Positions 19,442 to 28,043 of a stretch of 52,061 nt of DNA are shown here, in pieces. The notes below the pieces were generated by a model, which made no database searches, was not told where the DNA came from, and worked only from the letters and a program-made list of their open reading frames with translations. The DNA lies in the IMG/VR virus record IMGVR_UViG_3300036862_000022, positions 1 through 52,061 of that record; one strand, given 5' to 3'. Position 1 is the first letter of the stretch; every line of letters begins with the position of its first letter. The DNA is from a virus. Both the position numbers and the translations under genes were made by a program.

Positions 19442-19672
19442 ATGACCGAGTACCCCGGGCACGGCACTGTCCGCATCCATCTCGAATTGGATGATGAGGA
19501 CCAGCTGACCATTCACCACGCATGCGTGACGGACGACCCCAAGCACGTGTACGAGATCCCCGTCCGCACGTGGGAGACGTGGACGGCTGTCCGTATGGCA
19601 TACGCGGCGATGGTCGATGACATTGCGTACACGTACGTGTTCCCCCGGCGCGACCAGGAGGAGGAGGAGTGA
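19442..19672 (+). CDS. Small acidic protein of unknown function, 76 aa
   Basis: The ATG follows GAGGTGACC. Beta-rich first half (HGTVRIHLELDDEDQLTIHH), a helical middle (TWTAVRMAYAAMVDDIAYTY) and an EEEE tail. GTGA overlap with the next gene. Confidence 0.75.
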   Translation: MTEYPGHGTVRIHLELDDEDQLTIHHACVTDDPKHVYEIPVRTWETWTAVRMAYAAMVDDIAYTYVFPRRDQEEEE

Positions 19673-20007
19673 GCCTGTACGAGAGCATCGCCGACGAAGA
19701 CCCGTACGACGATGCCAACCTTCCGCTGGTCAACCCTGACCGTGGCGGAACCACCGGTCACCCATACGGGGCCACCTCCTCTGTCGAAACCATCCAAGAG
19801 AAGCTCAGGCGCCTTGAGAGGCAGCTCGCTAGGCAGAAGCGGCGTGCTGCCCGTGCCAACGAAGCGGCCGAACAGCTGCGCCTTGACGTGATCAACCTGC
19901 GCCGTCGGGCGGTCTATGCGGAGCAGTCGGCCAAGTGGTGGAAGAGCGATGCCACGCGCGCGTTCTACGCCAACGCGCGCACGCTGATCAGAGGGCAGGA
20001 GCGGTGA
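19669..20007 (+). CDS. Coiled-coil protein, 112 aa
   Basis: GTG-coupled. A polar head (residues 1-40, ESIADEDPYDDANLPLVNPD) is followed by a long basic heptad helix (KLRRLERQLARQKRRAARAN, EQLRLDVINLRRRAVYAEQS). Charge and length suggest an oligomerising or nucleic-acid-contacting coiled coil. Confidence 0.77.
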   Translation: MSLYESIADEDPYDDANLPLVNPDRGGTTGHPYGATSSVETIQEKLRRLERQLARQKRRAARANEAAEQLRLDVINLRRRAVYAEQSAKWWKSDATRAFYANARTLIRGQER

Positions 20008-20351
20008 GCGTCGAATGCCCCGACTGCGGCTACCTCTGCTTTGCAGATGCGGATATGGCGCGCGGGATCGTCGTGCAATGGCACACCGACTCCTACCACG
20101 ACCGCGTACGCCGTGACCTGCTGCGCGCCATGACAGCTGCACTCAAAGGGCGCGTAGCAGCCACAGCGGGGCACAAGGTAGTCATTCGGTTCACTGCCTC
20201 TCATGCCTGGTTCGAGTGCGCTTGTGGGGATAGCGGCTTCCCCCAGGACTGGTCAGGCGCAGCGATCTTCCATGGCAGGCGGCATCTCGAACGTGTCGGC
20301 CAGCAGATCATCAACCCGAAGCAGTGGCGTGACCCATTGGAGCAGTGGTGA
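20004..20351 (+). CDS. Zinc-ribbon-containing protein, 115 aa
   Basis: GTG-coupled. It opens with CPDCGYLCFADADMA and has a second CACGDSGFPQDWSGA near residue 75. Between them is RRDLLRAMTAALKGRVAATA. The two halves look like paired zinc ribbons, in a format common for small phage proteins that bind nucleic acids. GTGA overlap with the next gene. Confidence 0.75.
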   Translation: MSVECPDCGYLCFADADMARGIVVQWHTDSYHDRVRRDLLRAMTAALKGRVAATAGHKVVIRFTASHAWFECACGDSGFPQDWSGAAIFHGRRHLERVGQQIINPKQWRDPLEQW

Positions 20352-20815
20352 TCGTCCTTGAGCGTGCCCCGTTGGATGAAAGCGGCTACCGGCCTGAGCA
20401 CCCGCCCATCAACGGGCGTATCCCGGCCGTCGTCCGGCGCTTCGGACCGCGCACACAGATCCGGTGGTTCAGCCGCTTCCACAAGCTCCTCGCTGCTCCG
20501 TGGCCTGACGGCTCCGACCACTTCTACCTGTCCAGCGTTGACCACCGTGGCCGCTGCTGCCAGGAGTGCGAACGGCAGCCGACATACCTCAGGTGGAACG
20601 ACCCGGTGATCGAAGGTCCGTGCTGCTGCAAGGCCACGCCCCCGGAGGGTCCACGTGAGGTGGCTGCGCGGCGTCTCGCGTGCTTCAGGGACGGATGCCC
20701 CGGTGAGCTTGGCGCAGCGTGCCATGACGGGAACCTGTACGGGGACTGCGGACAAGGATCGTGCTACGGGGCTGATGAGTACTGGGGGCCGTGCGGCTGC
20801 GCCTGCCACACATAG
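20348..20815 (+). CDS. Cysteine-rich protein of unknown function, 155 aa
   Basis: GTG-coupled start (an alternative GTG is 3 nt earlier). The first 70 residues look like an ordinary alpha/beta fold (VVRRFGPRTQIRWFSRFHKL). The rest contains about 15 Cys in CCQECERQ, GPCCCKAT, CFRDGCPGE, CGQGSCYG and GPCGCACHT clusters. Multi-zinc binding is likely. I do not recognise the family. It is the last gene of the run. Confidence 0.75.
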   Translation: MIVLERAPLDESGYRPEHPPINGRIPAVVRRFGPRTQIRWFSRFHKLLAAPWPDGSDHFYLSSVDHRGRCCQECERQPTYLRWNDPVIEGPCCCKATPPEGPREVAARRLACFRDGCPGELGAACHDGNLYGDCGQGSCYGADEYWGPCGCACHT

Positions 20816-20931
20816 AACGCACACGAAACGTTCACATGGCAGGCACCAAACCCACCCACCCGGAACCCCACCACACACGTACCGTCAACACCGCACACCA
20901 CCAAGTCACCCCCCTTGCCAGGAGAACCCAC

Positions 20932-21756
20932 ATGGCATACGGAATCGTGATCGTAGACGACGACGGAACCGAGACACCCGTCTACGCCCGCCCCAAGTCC
21001 TTCACCACCAGCACCGACGACCACGGCGCAGCAGTCCACATCGTGTGGTGCAAGAAGCAACTCATTGACGACCCCGAGGGGTACATGGCCGTCACCGGCG
21101 CATGGCCTGGCGAGGAAGCCGTCCGCGTGTCCGTCCGCGTTGACGGCGAAGACCACCAGAAGTTCTACGGCGCCGTTACCGAAGTCGGCTGGACCAGCGA
21201 CGACGTGTGTATCACCGCGAAGGAAGGTGCGCACACCCCCATCGAGATGACCATCGTCGCGGACCCCGACGACCCGGCCAGCCAGCGCGCAGTCATCACC
21301 GTGGACAACCACGGCGCCGGAGACGTTGCCATCGACTTCGGCGACGACACCCCGAACGAGCCGAACCCGGGCGACGGCACCACCGAGACCGTTCACACCT
21401 TCGACCCGGGCATCTACACCGTCACCGCTACCGACGTGGACAGCCCCACCCGGACTGTGAGCAAGGTCATCACGGTACCGTTCCCGAACCCGGACATGGA
21501 CATGGTGGTGACGATCGTCGCCGAACCGTCCGACTCCAGCCACCAGGTCGGCAGCATCGTTGTCGACAACAAGGGCAACGGCCCGGTGGTGATCTCGTTC
21601 GGTGACGGAACCCCGATCGCGAACAACACGGGCAACGGCGTCACGCCGACTGTCCACGCGTGGCGCGTCCCGGGCACGTACACCGTCACCGTCACCGACA
21701 TCGACCAGCCGTGGCGGTACGTCATGGTTGAGGTGGCGGTTCCGTTCCCTGGCTGA
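20932..21756 (+). CDS. PKD-like two-domain protein, possible capsid decoration protein, 274 aa
   Basis: The ATG follows CAGGAGAACC; in-frame starts further upstream have no SD. After an N-terminal module (residues about 1-100) come two tandem PKD-like Ig folds: AVITVDNHGAGDVAIDFGDD with HTFDPGIYTVTATD, then GSIVVDNKGNGPVVISFGDG with HAWRVPGTYTVTVTD. Such domains decorate capsids and tails and bind sugars or host surface weakly. The position just before the large terminase suits a virion protein. The 116 nt upstream hold no gene that I can support. Confidence 0.75.
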   Translation: MAYGIVIVDDDGTETPVYARPKSFTTSTDDHGAAVHIVWCKKQLIDDPEGYMAVTGAWPGEEAVRVSVRVDGEDHQKFYGAVTEVGWTSDDVCITAKEGAHTPIEMTIVADPDDPASQRAVITVDNHGAGDVAIDFGDDTPNEPNPGDGTTETVHTFDPGIYTVTATDVDSPTRTVSKVITVPFPNPDMDMVVTIVAEPSDSSHQVGSIVVDNKGNGPVVISFGDGTPIANNTGNGVTPTVHAWRVPGTYTVTVTDIDQPWRYVMVEVAVPFPG

Positions 21757-21784
21757 CATCTGCTGGGGGGGTACGGAACGGACG

Positions 21785-21796
21785 TAAGATCGTTCC
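21785..21796 (+). promoter_or_regulatory. -10-like box of a leaderless terminase transcript
   Basis: TAAGAT (21785-21790) is followed by exactly 6 nt (CGTTCC) and then the GTG start. There is no SD. The same geometry occurs at 3195, 38740 and 39597. The -35 region is not recognisable, so a phage-specific activator may be needed. Confidence 0.45.
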
Positions 21797-23161
21797 GTGA
21801 GCAGCAGGGCGGAAGAGATAGCGGCGCGGCTGGAGAAGCTACCTCCGGCCGCGCTCGCTGCTGTCCGCGACCAGCTAGCCGCGAAGGTTCAGGAGCGCCG
21901 CTACAACCTGTGGCAGCCCTACCCGTGGCAGGTGTGCCCGGGTGAAGTCCCTGCCATGGGCGCATGGGTACTGGGCGGCGGCCGTGGCGTCGGTAAGACC
22001 GACGCCGGGGCACGCTACATCCTCGACCACGTCGCCGGACCTCCGTGCGACCAGCGGATCACCGGAGGGCACCGGATAGCGATCATCGCGCCGACGCTCG
22101 GTGACGCATCCGAATCGGCTATCTCCGGCCCGTCCGGACTCCAAACCCATGATCCGCGCGTCAAGGTGACCACCTCCCATGGAGGCACGCACGTCATCTT
22201 CCCCAACGGGTCACGCGGCAAAGTGTTCGGCGCGCATACCAAAGCCGACATTGAACGGCTGCGCTCCGGCGGTAACAGGTGCTGTGTGTGGCTTGAGGAA
22301 GCGGCAGCAATGCGCTACCTCGATGCGGTGATCACCCACTCGAAGATGGGCCTGCGTATCGGTCCGCGTCCGCACTACGTGGTGACTACCACGCCGAAGC
22401 CACGCGCGGAGATCATCAAACTGTGGGATTCCCCCAAGACGCTCCTCACCAAGGGGCGCACTCTCGACGCGTACCACCTGCCACCGGAGATGCGGCAGGA
22501 GCTGTTGGATGAGTACGGCGGAACGAACCTGGGCCGTCAGGAGTTGGACGGAGAGATCCTCACCGATGTGCGCGGTGCACTCGTGTCCCGTGTGCACCTC
22601 GACCGGTCCCGTGTCCCTGAGGCGCCTGACCTCAACCTGATCGCGATTGGCTTCGACCCGAACGGAACCGGTACCGGGGATGAGTGCGGGATCGTCGCCG
22701 TCGGCCGTGGCACAGACGGGGACGCGTACGTGCTCGCCGACGCGTCCACGAAGAGCACCGGCCGGGACGCTGCGCTCCGCGCATGGGCCCTGTTCGATGA
22801 CCTTGAGGCTGACGTCCTGGTGGTGGAGGACAACTTCGCGAAGTCATGGCTGCGTCAGGTTCTGGTCGACGCGTGGAAGGAAACCCACGACGATGAGAAC
22901 CCGCCCATGAAGACCGTCAACGCAGGCCAGGGGAAGGCCCTCAGGGCGCAGCCGATGGCCATGCGGTTCGAACAGTCCCGGGTTCACATCGTCGGGACTC
23001 TTGACCGCCTTGAGGCGCAGTTCGCCACGTGGGTGCCCGCTGAGACGCCGGATTCCCCGGACAGGATTGATGCCGCCGTGCATGCGTTCGCGTACATACG
23101 GGGCAAGGAGAAGTCCCGCGCGAAGATCTCCACCCCCGCGAACCTCGGAGCCCTTCGCTAA
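21797..23161 (+). CDS. terL: Terminase large subunit, 454 aa
   Basis: Motor ATPase and nuclease that cuts concatemeric DNA and pumps it into the prohead through the portal. The ATPase domain has Walker A GGRGVGKT (residues 61-68) and Walker B CVWLEE (about 163-168) with the catalytic Glu. A coupling motif TTTPKPRAEIIKLWDS follows. The RNase H-like nuclease domain has acidic residues in IAIGFDPNG (D287), LVVEDNF (about 344) and DRIDAAVHAF (D425). Length is normal for the family. The start is GTG 21797 with no SD, so the mRNA may be leaderless. Ends in a terminator at 23206. Confidence 0.95.
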   Translation: MSSRAEEIAARLEKLPPAALAAVRDQLAAKVQERRYNLWQPYPWQVCPGEVPAMGAWVLGGGRGVGKTDAGARYILDHVAGPPCDQRITGGHRIAIIAPTLGDASESAISGPSGLQTHDPRVKVTTSHGGTHVIFPNGSRGKVFGAHTKADIERLRSGGNRCCVWLEEAAAMRYLDAVITHSKMGLRIGPRPHYVVTTTPKPRAEIIKLWDSPKTLLTKGRTLDAYHLPPEMRQELLDEYGGTNLGRQELDGEILTDVRGALVSRVHLDRSRVPEAPDLNLIAIGFDPNGTGTGDECGIVAVGRGTDGDAYVLADASTKSTGRDAALRAWALFDDLEADVLVVEDNFAKSWLRQVLVDAWKETHDDENPPMKTVNAGQGKALRAQPMAMRFEQSRVHIVGTLDRLEAQFATWVPAETPDSPDRIDAAVHAFAYIRGKEKSRAKISTPANLGALR

Positions 23162-23205
23162 CGTATGCTGTGGCACCCGAACGTCTCCCCGACGCTAACG
23201 GGACC

Positions 23206-23240
23206 GGCCCACCACATCCCCCCAGTGTGGTGGGCCTTTA
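23206..23240 (+). terminator. Terminator after the terminase gene
   Basis: GGCCCACCACA (23206-23216) pairs with TGTGGTGGGCC (23226-23236) around a 9-nt loop and is followed by TTTATGTT. It isolates the terminase from the portal operon. Confidence 0.83.
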
Positions 23241-23268
23241 TGTTGCGTGTACGCCTATCATGTGCAAC

Positions 23269-23565
23269 ATGATCTCCGTCATGGCTTTCGCCGTCGCCGC
23301 GCTCGCCACGGCAAGGATTACCCGGCTGATCACCACCGACTATCTGACGGCCGTCCCCCGGGCATGGCTGATCAACCGGATGGGTACCGGCAGCAAGATC
23401 TCATATCTTGTGGCGTGCCCGTGGTGTTCCTCCATGTGGGTTGCCGCAGCCGCTGCGCCCGCCTTCTACTGGTGGCATACGAACCCGTGGGTTCAAGTAC
23501 CAGCCGTAGCGTTGGCCATCTCACAGGCCGTAGGCATGATGTCCCGGTTTGGAGATGATGACTGA
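23269..23565 (+). CDS. Membrane protein of the DUF1360 type, 98 aa
   Basis: Start ATG 23269. TATCAT ends 7 nt before it and no SD is visible, so it is possibly leaderless. N-terminal hydrophobic helix (VMAFAVAALATARITRLITT), then VACPWCSSMWVAAAAAPAFY, the CPWCxxxW hallmark of DUF1360 membrane proteins found in actinobacteria and their phages. The ARITRLIT phrase also fits the family. Its stop overlaps the portal start, so it sits in the packaging/head operon, but its role is not known. Confidence 0.78.
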   Translation: MISVMAFAVAALATARITRLITTDYLTAVPRAWLINRMGTGSKISYLVACPWCSSMWVAAAAAPAFYWWHTNPWVQVPAVALAISQAVGMMSRFGDDD

Positions 23566-25307
23566 TGGCAGTGTTCCGCAAGCCGTCCACGCCGACTGTG
23601 GAGAAGCCCCGGGCTATCGTGGCGTCCGCGATGCGCTTCGACTTCGGGGGCGCGCAGACGTGGCGGGTCATCCCCGACGGTGACCGGAAGTGGCAGCAGG
23701 AAGCCTGGTATCAGTGGGACATCTGCGGTGAGCTGAGGTATGCGGCCGGTTGGAAGGGCAACGCGTGTGCTCAGGCGACCCTGTACGCCGCCGATGTCGA
23801 TCCGTTGACGGGCCGTCCGACCGGGCCGACGGAGAACGTCAAGATCCAGAAGATCACTGACAGCATCCTGGGCGGCCCCGTACAACGCCCTCAGCACATC
23901 CGCGCCATGGCGATCAACCTCGAAATGGTCGGCGAGGTGTACGTGGTCGTACTCGCCAACGCGTTCGGGGCAGGCCTCGATGAGTGGCTGGTCGTCTCCT
24001 CAACGGAGATGAAGCTGTCCGGCTCCACAGTCGAGTTCGTGTACCCGAAGGACGGGAAGCCACGCAAGCTAGGTGGCAACGACCTGCTGATCCGCATCTG
24101 GCAGCAGCACCCCCGCCTTCAGCTCAACGCGGACTCCCCGGTACGCGCACTGCTGCCCACCCTCCGTGAGATCGAACGGTCATCCCAGAACATCGCCGCG
24201 CGCCTTGACTCCCGTCTGGCATCGGCGGGCATCCTGCTGCTCCCCGACACGATCGACTTCCCGGCTGGAGATGATGACCCGGAAGGCCCGACCGGGTTCA
24301 TGGAGATGTTCGCGGAGTCGGCGCAGCGCGGCTTGTCGAATCCTGGTTCGGCTGCGGCGCAGGTGCCGATCACGATCGAAGTCCCCGTTGAGTCGATGGA
24401 CAAGATTCAACACCTGACGTTCGAGACGGAGATCTCCAAGGAAGTCATTGATCTCCGCGAAAAGGCGATCGGCCGTATCGGCACTGGTATGGACCTGCCC
24501 CGCGAAGTCCTCGAAGGGATGGGCAAGTCGAATCACTGGTCGGCGTGGCAGGTCGAAGAGTCGACGTACAAGACTCACCTCCTGCCGCTCCTCGACCTGA
24601 TCTCCGACGCCCTGACGACCGCGTACCTGATTCCGACGGCTGTCGCTGCGCGCATCCCGACGCCAGAGAACTACATGCTGGCATTCGACGGGTCGTCGCT
24701 GATCGGTCAGCCCGATCCGCTTCAGGACTCGTTGGAGCTGTTCGACCGGGGCATCATCACGGGCGGTGCCGTGCGGACGATCAACTCTGTGCCTGACGAG
24801 TACGCGCCGGAAGGCGTGGAGCGGCTTCAGGCACTCGCTGAGCGGCTGGTGATCGCAGCTCCGACACTCATTCAGGAACCTGAGCTGAGGCGTCTCCTGG
24901 GGTTCACGGAAGCCCCTACGCCCATTCCTGCCGTGGGCGCTGCACCGGCCGTCACCGCACCCGCCGAAGGGGAGCAGCAGCCGGAGACCGGGCCGCCTTC
25001 CCGGACCGCTTCAGCGGACTTCTACGCCGCTTCCCTTGCGGTGACGTACGCCCTCGAACGCGCCGGAAACAAGATCCTCAACACGCAGCGCCTCAAGGCA
25101 GAGTTCTCCCACATCCCCCGGCATGAACTGCACGTCCGTATCAAGCCCGACCCGGACAGGCACGGAGACCTGCTCGCGGACGCGTGGCGGCATGCCCCAC
25201 AGCTCGCCGTCACATTCGACCTGGACCGGTACGCGCGGGCACTCCTCGCCACCGGGGCCCCCCACACGGACGACAACCTCAGGGAATGGCTGGACCTTCG
25301 TGGATGA
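23565..25307 (+). CDS. Portal protein, 580 aa
   Basis: Dodecameric ring at the unique capsid vertex and docking site for the terminase and the neck. The start overlaps the previous stop (TGATGG). The long alpha/beta protein has the portal landmarks DICGELRYAAGWKGNACAQA, an RPQHIRAMAINLEMVGEVYV strand-helix pair and the stem/crown helices around DLREKAIGRIGTGMDLPREV. A Pro/Ala-rich stretch at about residues 450-485 separates the core from a C-terminal ~95-residue extension (TYALERAGNKILNTQRLKAE). Place and size between TerL and the MuF-like gene support the call. Confidence 0.9.
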   Translation: MAVFRKPSTPTVEKPRAIVASAMRFDFGGAQTWRVIPDGDRKWQQEAWYQWDICGELRYAAGWKGNACAQATLYAADVDPLTGRPTGPTENVKIQKITDSILGGPVQRPQHIRAMAINLEMVGEVYVVVLANAFGAGLDEWLVVSSTEMKLSGSTVEFVYPKDGKPRKLGGNDLLIRIWQQHPRLQLNADSPVRALLPTLREIERSSQNIAARLDSRLASAGILLLPDTIDFPAGDDDPEGPTGFMEMFAESAQRGLSNPGSAAAQVPITIEVPVESMDKIQHLTFETEISKEVIDLREKAIGRIGTGMDLPREVLEGMGKSNHWSAWQVEESTYKTHLLPLLDLISDALTTAYLIPTAVAARIPTPENYMLAFDGSSLIGQPDPLQDSLELFDRGIITGGAVRTINSVPDEYAPEGVERLQALAERLVIAAPTLIQEPELRRLLGFTEAPTPIPAVGAAPAVTAPAEGEQQPETGPPSRTASADFYAASLAVTYALERAGNKILNTQRLKAEFSHIPRHELHVRIKPDPDRHGDLLADAWRHAPQLAVTFDLDRYARALLATGAPHTDDNLREWLDLRG

Positions 25308-26115
25308 CGCCCTGTGGTCCCTCGTAGCTGACGCGTCAGAGGACGCCGTCAGCCGGTCGTGGCTGTCCGCCGCACGCACCTGGACAGACCGCGTACGCGG
25401 ACACGTCATGGGCCCGTACCGGTCCGCCAAGCAGGCACCCGACCCGGTCATGGTCCTGTCCGACCAGGGCCTGTGGGTGGAACAACTGAACCAGAAGGTA
25501 CGCCCCACGATCCTCGACGTCCTGCGGGGGGCGTTCCGGAAGGTGTCCGGGCAGGAACCACCGGACGGCTTCGACCAGGCCCAGTACGTCACGAACTACC
25601 TGAACGCGTCCGTGAACCGCATGTCGAACACCCCTGACCAGGTGTACCGGCAGATCGCTCAGGCACTCGCCACGGGCGTAAGCGAGGGGGAGTCGATTCC
25701 GGAGCTTGCGGCGCGGGTGGAGGAGATCCTCACCGTGACCGAAACCGGGACGTGGGGGAACCGGGCTGCGACCGTTGCCCGCACTGAAGTGACCAGTGCG
25801 AACGGGGCGGGGGCGTTGGCTGCGGGGGCGCAGCGGCAGGCTGAGGAACGGCAGCCGATGGTGAAGACGTGGGTGGCGACGACCCGTCCGCCGTCGTCTC
25901 TACGAACCCGCCCGGACCATTTGGAAGCGGACGGCCAGACGGTTCCGCTCACGGACCCGTTCATCATCGGCACGTCACCGATGCAGTACCCCGGTGACCC
26001 GCGCGGCCCGGCGAATGAGGTGGTGAACTGCCGGTGCACGCTGATCGTGCGCGGGGCAGATGAGGCGCCTACGAGCACCGTCGACCGCCAGTTTCCCGGA
26101 GGCACGAATGGCTGA
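25300..26115 (+). CDS. MuF-like capsid morphogenesis (minor head) protein, 271 aa
   Basis: GTG start inside the end of the portal gene (8-nt overlap). The C-terminal half has the phage Mu F-like signature: TWGNRAATVARTEVTSANGA, then VKTWVATTRP, HLEADGQTVPLTDPFIIG and the closing NEVVNCRCTLIVR with the conserved C-R-C. Such proteins are minor capsid components packaged with the portal and may be delivered with DNA. Length is within the usual range. Confidence 0.9.
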   Translation: MDDALWSLVADASEDAVSRSWLSAARTWTDRVRGHVMGPYRSAKQAPDPVMVLSDQGLWVEQLNQKVRPTILDVLRGAFRKVSGQEPPDGFDQAQYVTNYLNASVNRMSNTPDQVYRQIAQALATGVSEGESIPELAARVEEILTVTETGTWGNRAATVARTEVTSANGAGALAAGAQRQAEERQPMVKTWVATTRPPSSLRTRPDHLEADGQTVPLTDPFIIGTSPMQYPGDPRGPANEVVNCRCTLIVRGADEAPTSTVDRQFPGGTNG

Positions 26116-26144
26116 CCACGGAACGATCATCGAAAGGAACACCC

Positions 26145-27794
26145 ATGGCTGACACGTGGACTGCCGTAATCGGCCGCCTCGGAGTGCCCACCGGGGATGG
26201 CCGTGTCATCGTCCCCGACGGGTTCACGACCCGCACACTTCCGCTCCCCCTGATGTGGCAGCGGGAGTCGGACGACGCCCACCAGGAAGCCGTCACCGTC
26301 GGCCGGATCGACACGATCACCCCGGACCTTGTAACCGGCATGGTCAACGCCACGGGTGTTCTCCTCGACCCGGACATCTTCGATGAGGTCGCTCAGGTCG
26401 CGGAGCTGATCCGTAACCGAATCGTCGGCCCGTCGATGGACGCCGGGGCGTGCGAAGTCGAATGGATGGTCACTGGCGGGGGTGAGGGGTACTACGACAA
26501 CGGAGGTTGGAATGAGCCGAAGCCTTACAGTGAACTTTGCATGTTCACTCGATACGAATGTGCGGGGGTGACTCTGGTGTCAATTCCAGCGTTCTCTGAC
26601 GTGTCCATCGAGCTTGGCGGCCCGGAGTCCGTGACTGCCGCTGTGCGGTCGTCCGGCTGGTCTTCCATGCCCGTGGCCGACCTCGACACGGCATGGTCCG
26701 GGTCGGGCGCAGCGGGCCGCGTGTTCGACTGGGCGACGTCCGGTGACAGCACCGACTGGGGGAAGTACGCGAAGGCGTTCCTGTGGAAGGACGACGATGC
26801 GGATCCTGAGACGAAGGGCGCGTACAAGCTTGGTGTTGCCGATGTGATCGGCGGGCAGCTTGAGATCGTTCCGAAGGCTGTGTATGCGGTCGCTGGTGTC
26901 CTGAACGGGGCCCGGGGTGGGACGACGATCCCGGAGGCCGATCAGGCGAAGCTGAAGAGTGTCGTGTCGGGCCTGTACCGGAAGATCGCCAAGGCGGCCG
27001 GGGACAAGACCATCATGGCGCCTTGGGACTCCATGTCGGCTTCCGCTGCTCCCGCGCTGCCGCCGCTCGGCTGGTTCACCGATCCGCATCTGGAAGGCCC
27101 CACCCCGGTCACGATCACCGCTGATGGGCAGGTGTTCGGCCACGCCGCGCTGTGGGAGACCTGCCACGTCGGCATGCCCGGCTGCGTGACGGCCCCGGTG
27201 TCGATGTCCAACTACGCGTACTTCACGGTCGGCGCGACGCTCACCGACGCTGGTGAGATCCCCACGGGGAAGCTCACCGTGGGTGGCGGTCACGCTGATG
27301 GCGAGCTTGGCTTCACCGCAGCGTCGGAGCACTACGACAACGTAGGTACGGCCGTGGCGACGGTCACCGCAGGTGAGGACGAGCACGGTATCTGGGTGGC
27401 CGGTGCGCTGCTCCCCGGTGCGACGGACGCGCAGGTGGAGGCGCTCCGTCAGTCGCCGCTGTCGGGTGACTGGCGCCGCATCGGTGGGAACCTTGAACTG
27501 GTTGCCGCACACGCGGTGAACGTTCCCGGGTTCCCGGTCCCGCGCCCGCGCGCGGTCGTCGCGTCGGGTGGGGAACAGCTGTCGCTTGTCGCGTCGGCAC
27601 GGTTCCCGGAAGCGAAGCCTGCTGCGCCTGTGATCGACCAGAAGCTGTTGGCGCTGGACATTGCCGAGGCTCTGATCGCCGCTGGTCTGCGGGATCCGGA
27701 GCCCGTTGTTGTGCCGAGCGTTGATCTTCAGGTGGATGATGGTGAGCGTCGTCGCGCGTCGGCGCGGCTCGCGATGATCCGAGAGGGTGTGTGA
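26145..27794 (+). CDS. Capsid maturation protease (fusion with an inserted domain), 549 aa
   Basis: The start follows GAAAGGAAC. The N-terminal 150 residues resemble an HK97-type prohead protease fold (PDGFTTRTLPLPLMWQRESD, GVLLDPDIFDEVAQVAELIR, SELCMFTRYECAGVTLVSIP). Residues about 195-290 carry a separate small domain with DWGKYAKAFLWKDDDADPET, YKLGVADVIGGQLEIVPKAV and RGGTTIPEADQAKL, a module found in other phage head proteins. The second half (DGQVFGHAALWETCHVGMPG, GKLTVGGGHADGELGFTAAS, EHYDNVGTAVATV) holds the His and Ser residues expected of the maturation-protease family seen in actinophages. It acts on the scaffold part of the capsid protein. Confidence 0.8.
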   Translation: MADTWTAVIGRLGVPTGDGRVIVPDGFTTRTLPLPLMWQRESDDAHQEAVTVGRIDTITPDLVTGMVNATGVLLDPDIFDEVAQVAELIRNRIVGPSMDAGACEVEWMVTGGGEGYYDNGGWNEPKPYSELCMFTRYECAGVTLVSIPAFSDVSIELGGPESVTAAVRSSGWSSMPVADLDTAWSGSGAAGRVFDWATSGDSTDWGKYAKAFLWKDDDADPETKGAYKLGVADVIGGQLEIVPKAVYAVAGVLNGARGGTTIPEADQAKLKSVVSGLYRKIAKAAGDKTIMAPWDSMSASAAPALPPLGWFTDPHLEGPTPVTITADGQVFGHAALWETCHVGMPGCVTAPVSMSNYAYFTVGATLTDAGEIPTGKLTVGGGHADGELGFTAASEHYDNVGTAVATVTAGEDEHGIWVAGALLPGATDAQVEALRQSPLSGDWRRIGGNLELVAAHAVNVPGFPVPRPRAVVASGGEQLSLVASARFPEAKPAAPVIDQKLLALDIAEALIAAGLRDPEPVVVPSVDLQVDDGERRRASARLAMIREGV

Positions 27795-27958
27795 CGGTGG
27801 CGTGTTCGTGCGGTGGCGGGTCTCAGGCGAACGTTCAGTACGAGGTTCAGAAGCCTGACGGGTCGGTTGAGATCGTGGCTACGCCGGGTGAGGCGCGGGT
27901 GATCCGTGCTTCGGCTGGTCCGGCGACGATCGTCCGGCAGGTCCCGAAGGACAGCTAG
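27791..27958 (+). CDS. Small Cys-containing head-region protein, 55 aa
   Basis: The GTG overlaps the protease stop. It begins VTVACSCGGGSQANVQYEVQ, then a beta-rich stretch (VEIVATPGEARVIRASAGPA). The CSC motif recalls a small zinc-binding protein that often follows the protease in actinophage head operons. Last gene before the bidirectional terminator. Confidence 0.72.
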   Translation: MTVACSCGGGSQANVQYEVQKPDGSVEIVATPGEARVIRASAGPATIVRQVPKDS

Positions 27959-27998
27959 GCTGGGCGTGCGGGCCACGTCGCTCACTCGTGGCAACGGT

Positions 27999-28032
27999 GA
28001 AGCCCCCGACGATCTGACGCGTCGGGGGCTTC
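27999..28032. terminator. Bidirectional terminator between head operon and leftward island
   Basis: GAAGCCCCCGACG (27999-28011) pairs perfectly with CGTCGGGGGCTTC (28020-28032) around an 8-nt loop. It separates the convergent stops at 27958 (+) and 28044 (-), and blocks read-through from the protease side toward the capsid gene. Confidence 0.88.
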
Positions 28033-28043
28033 CTGCGTTCTGG

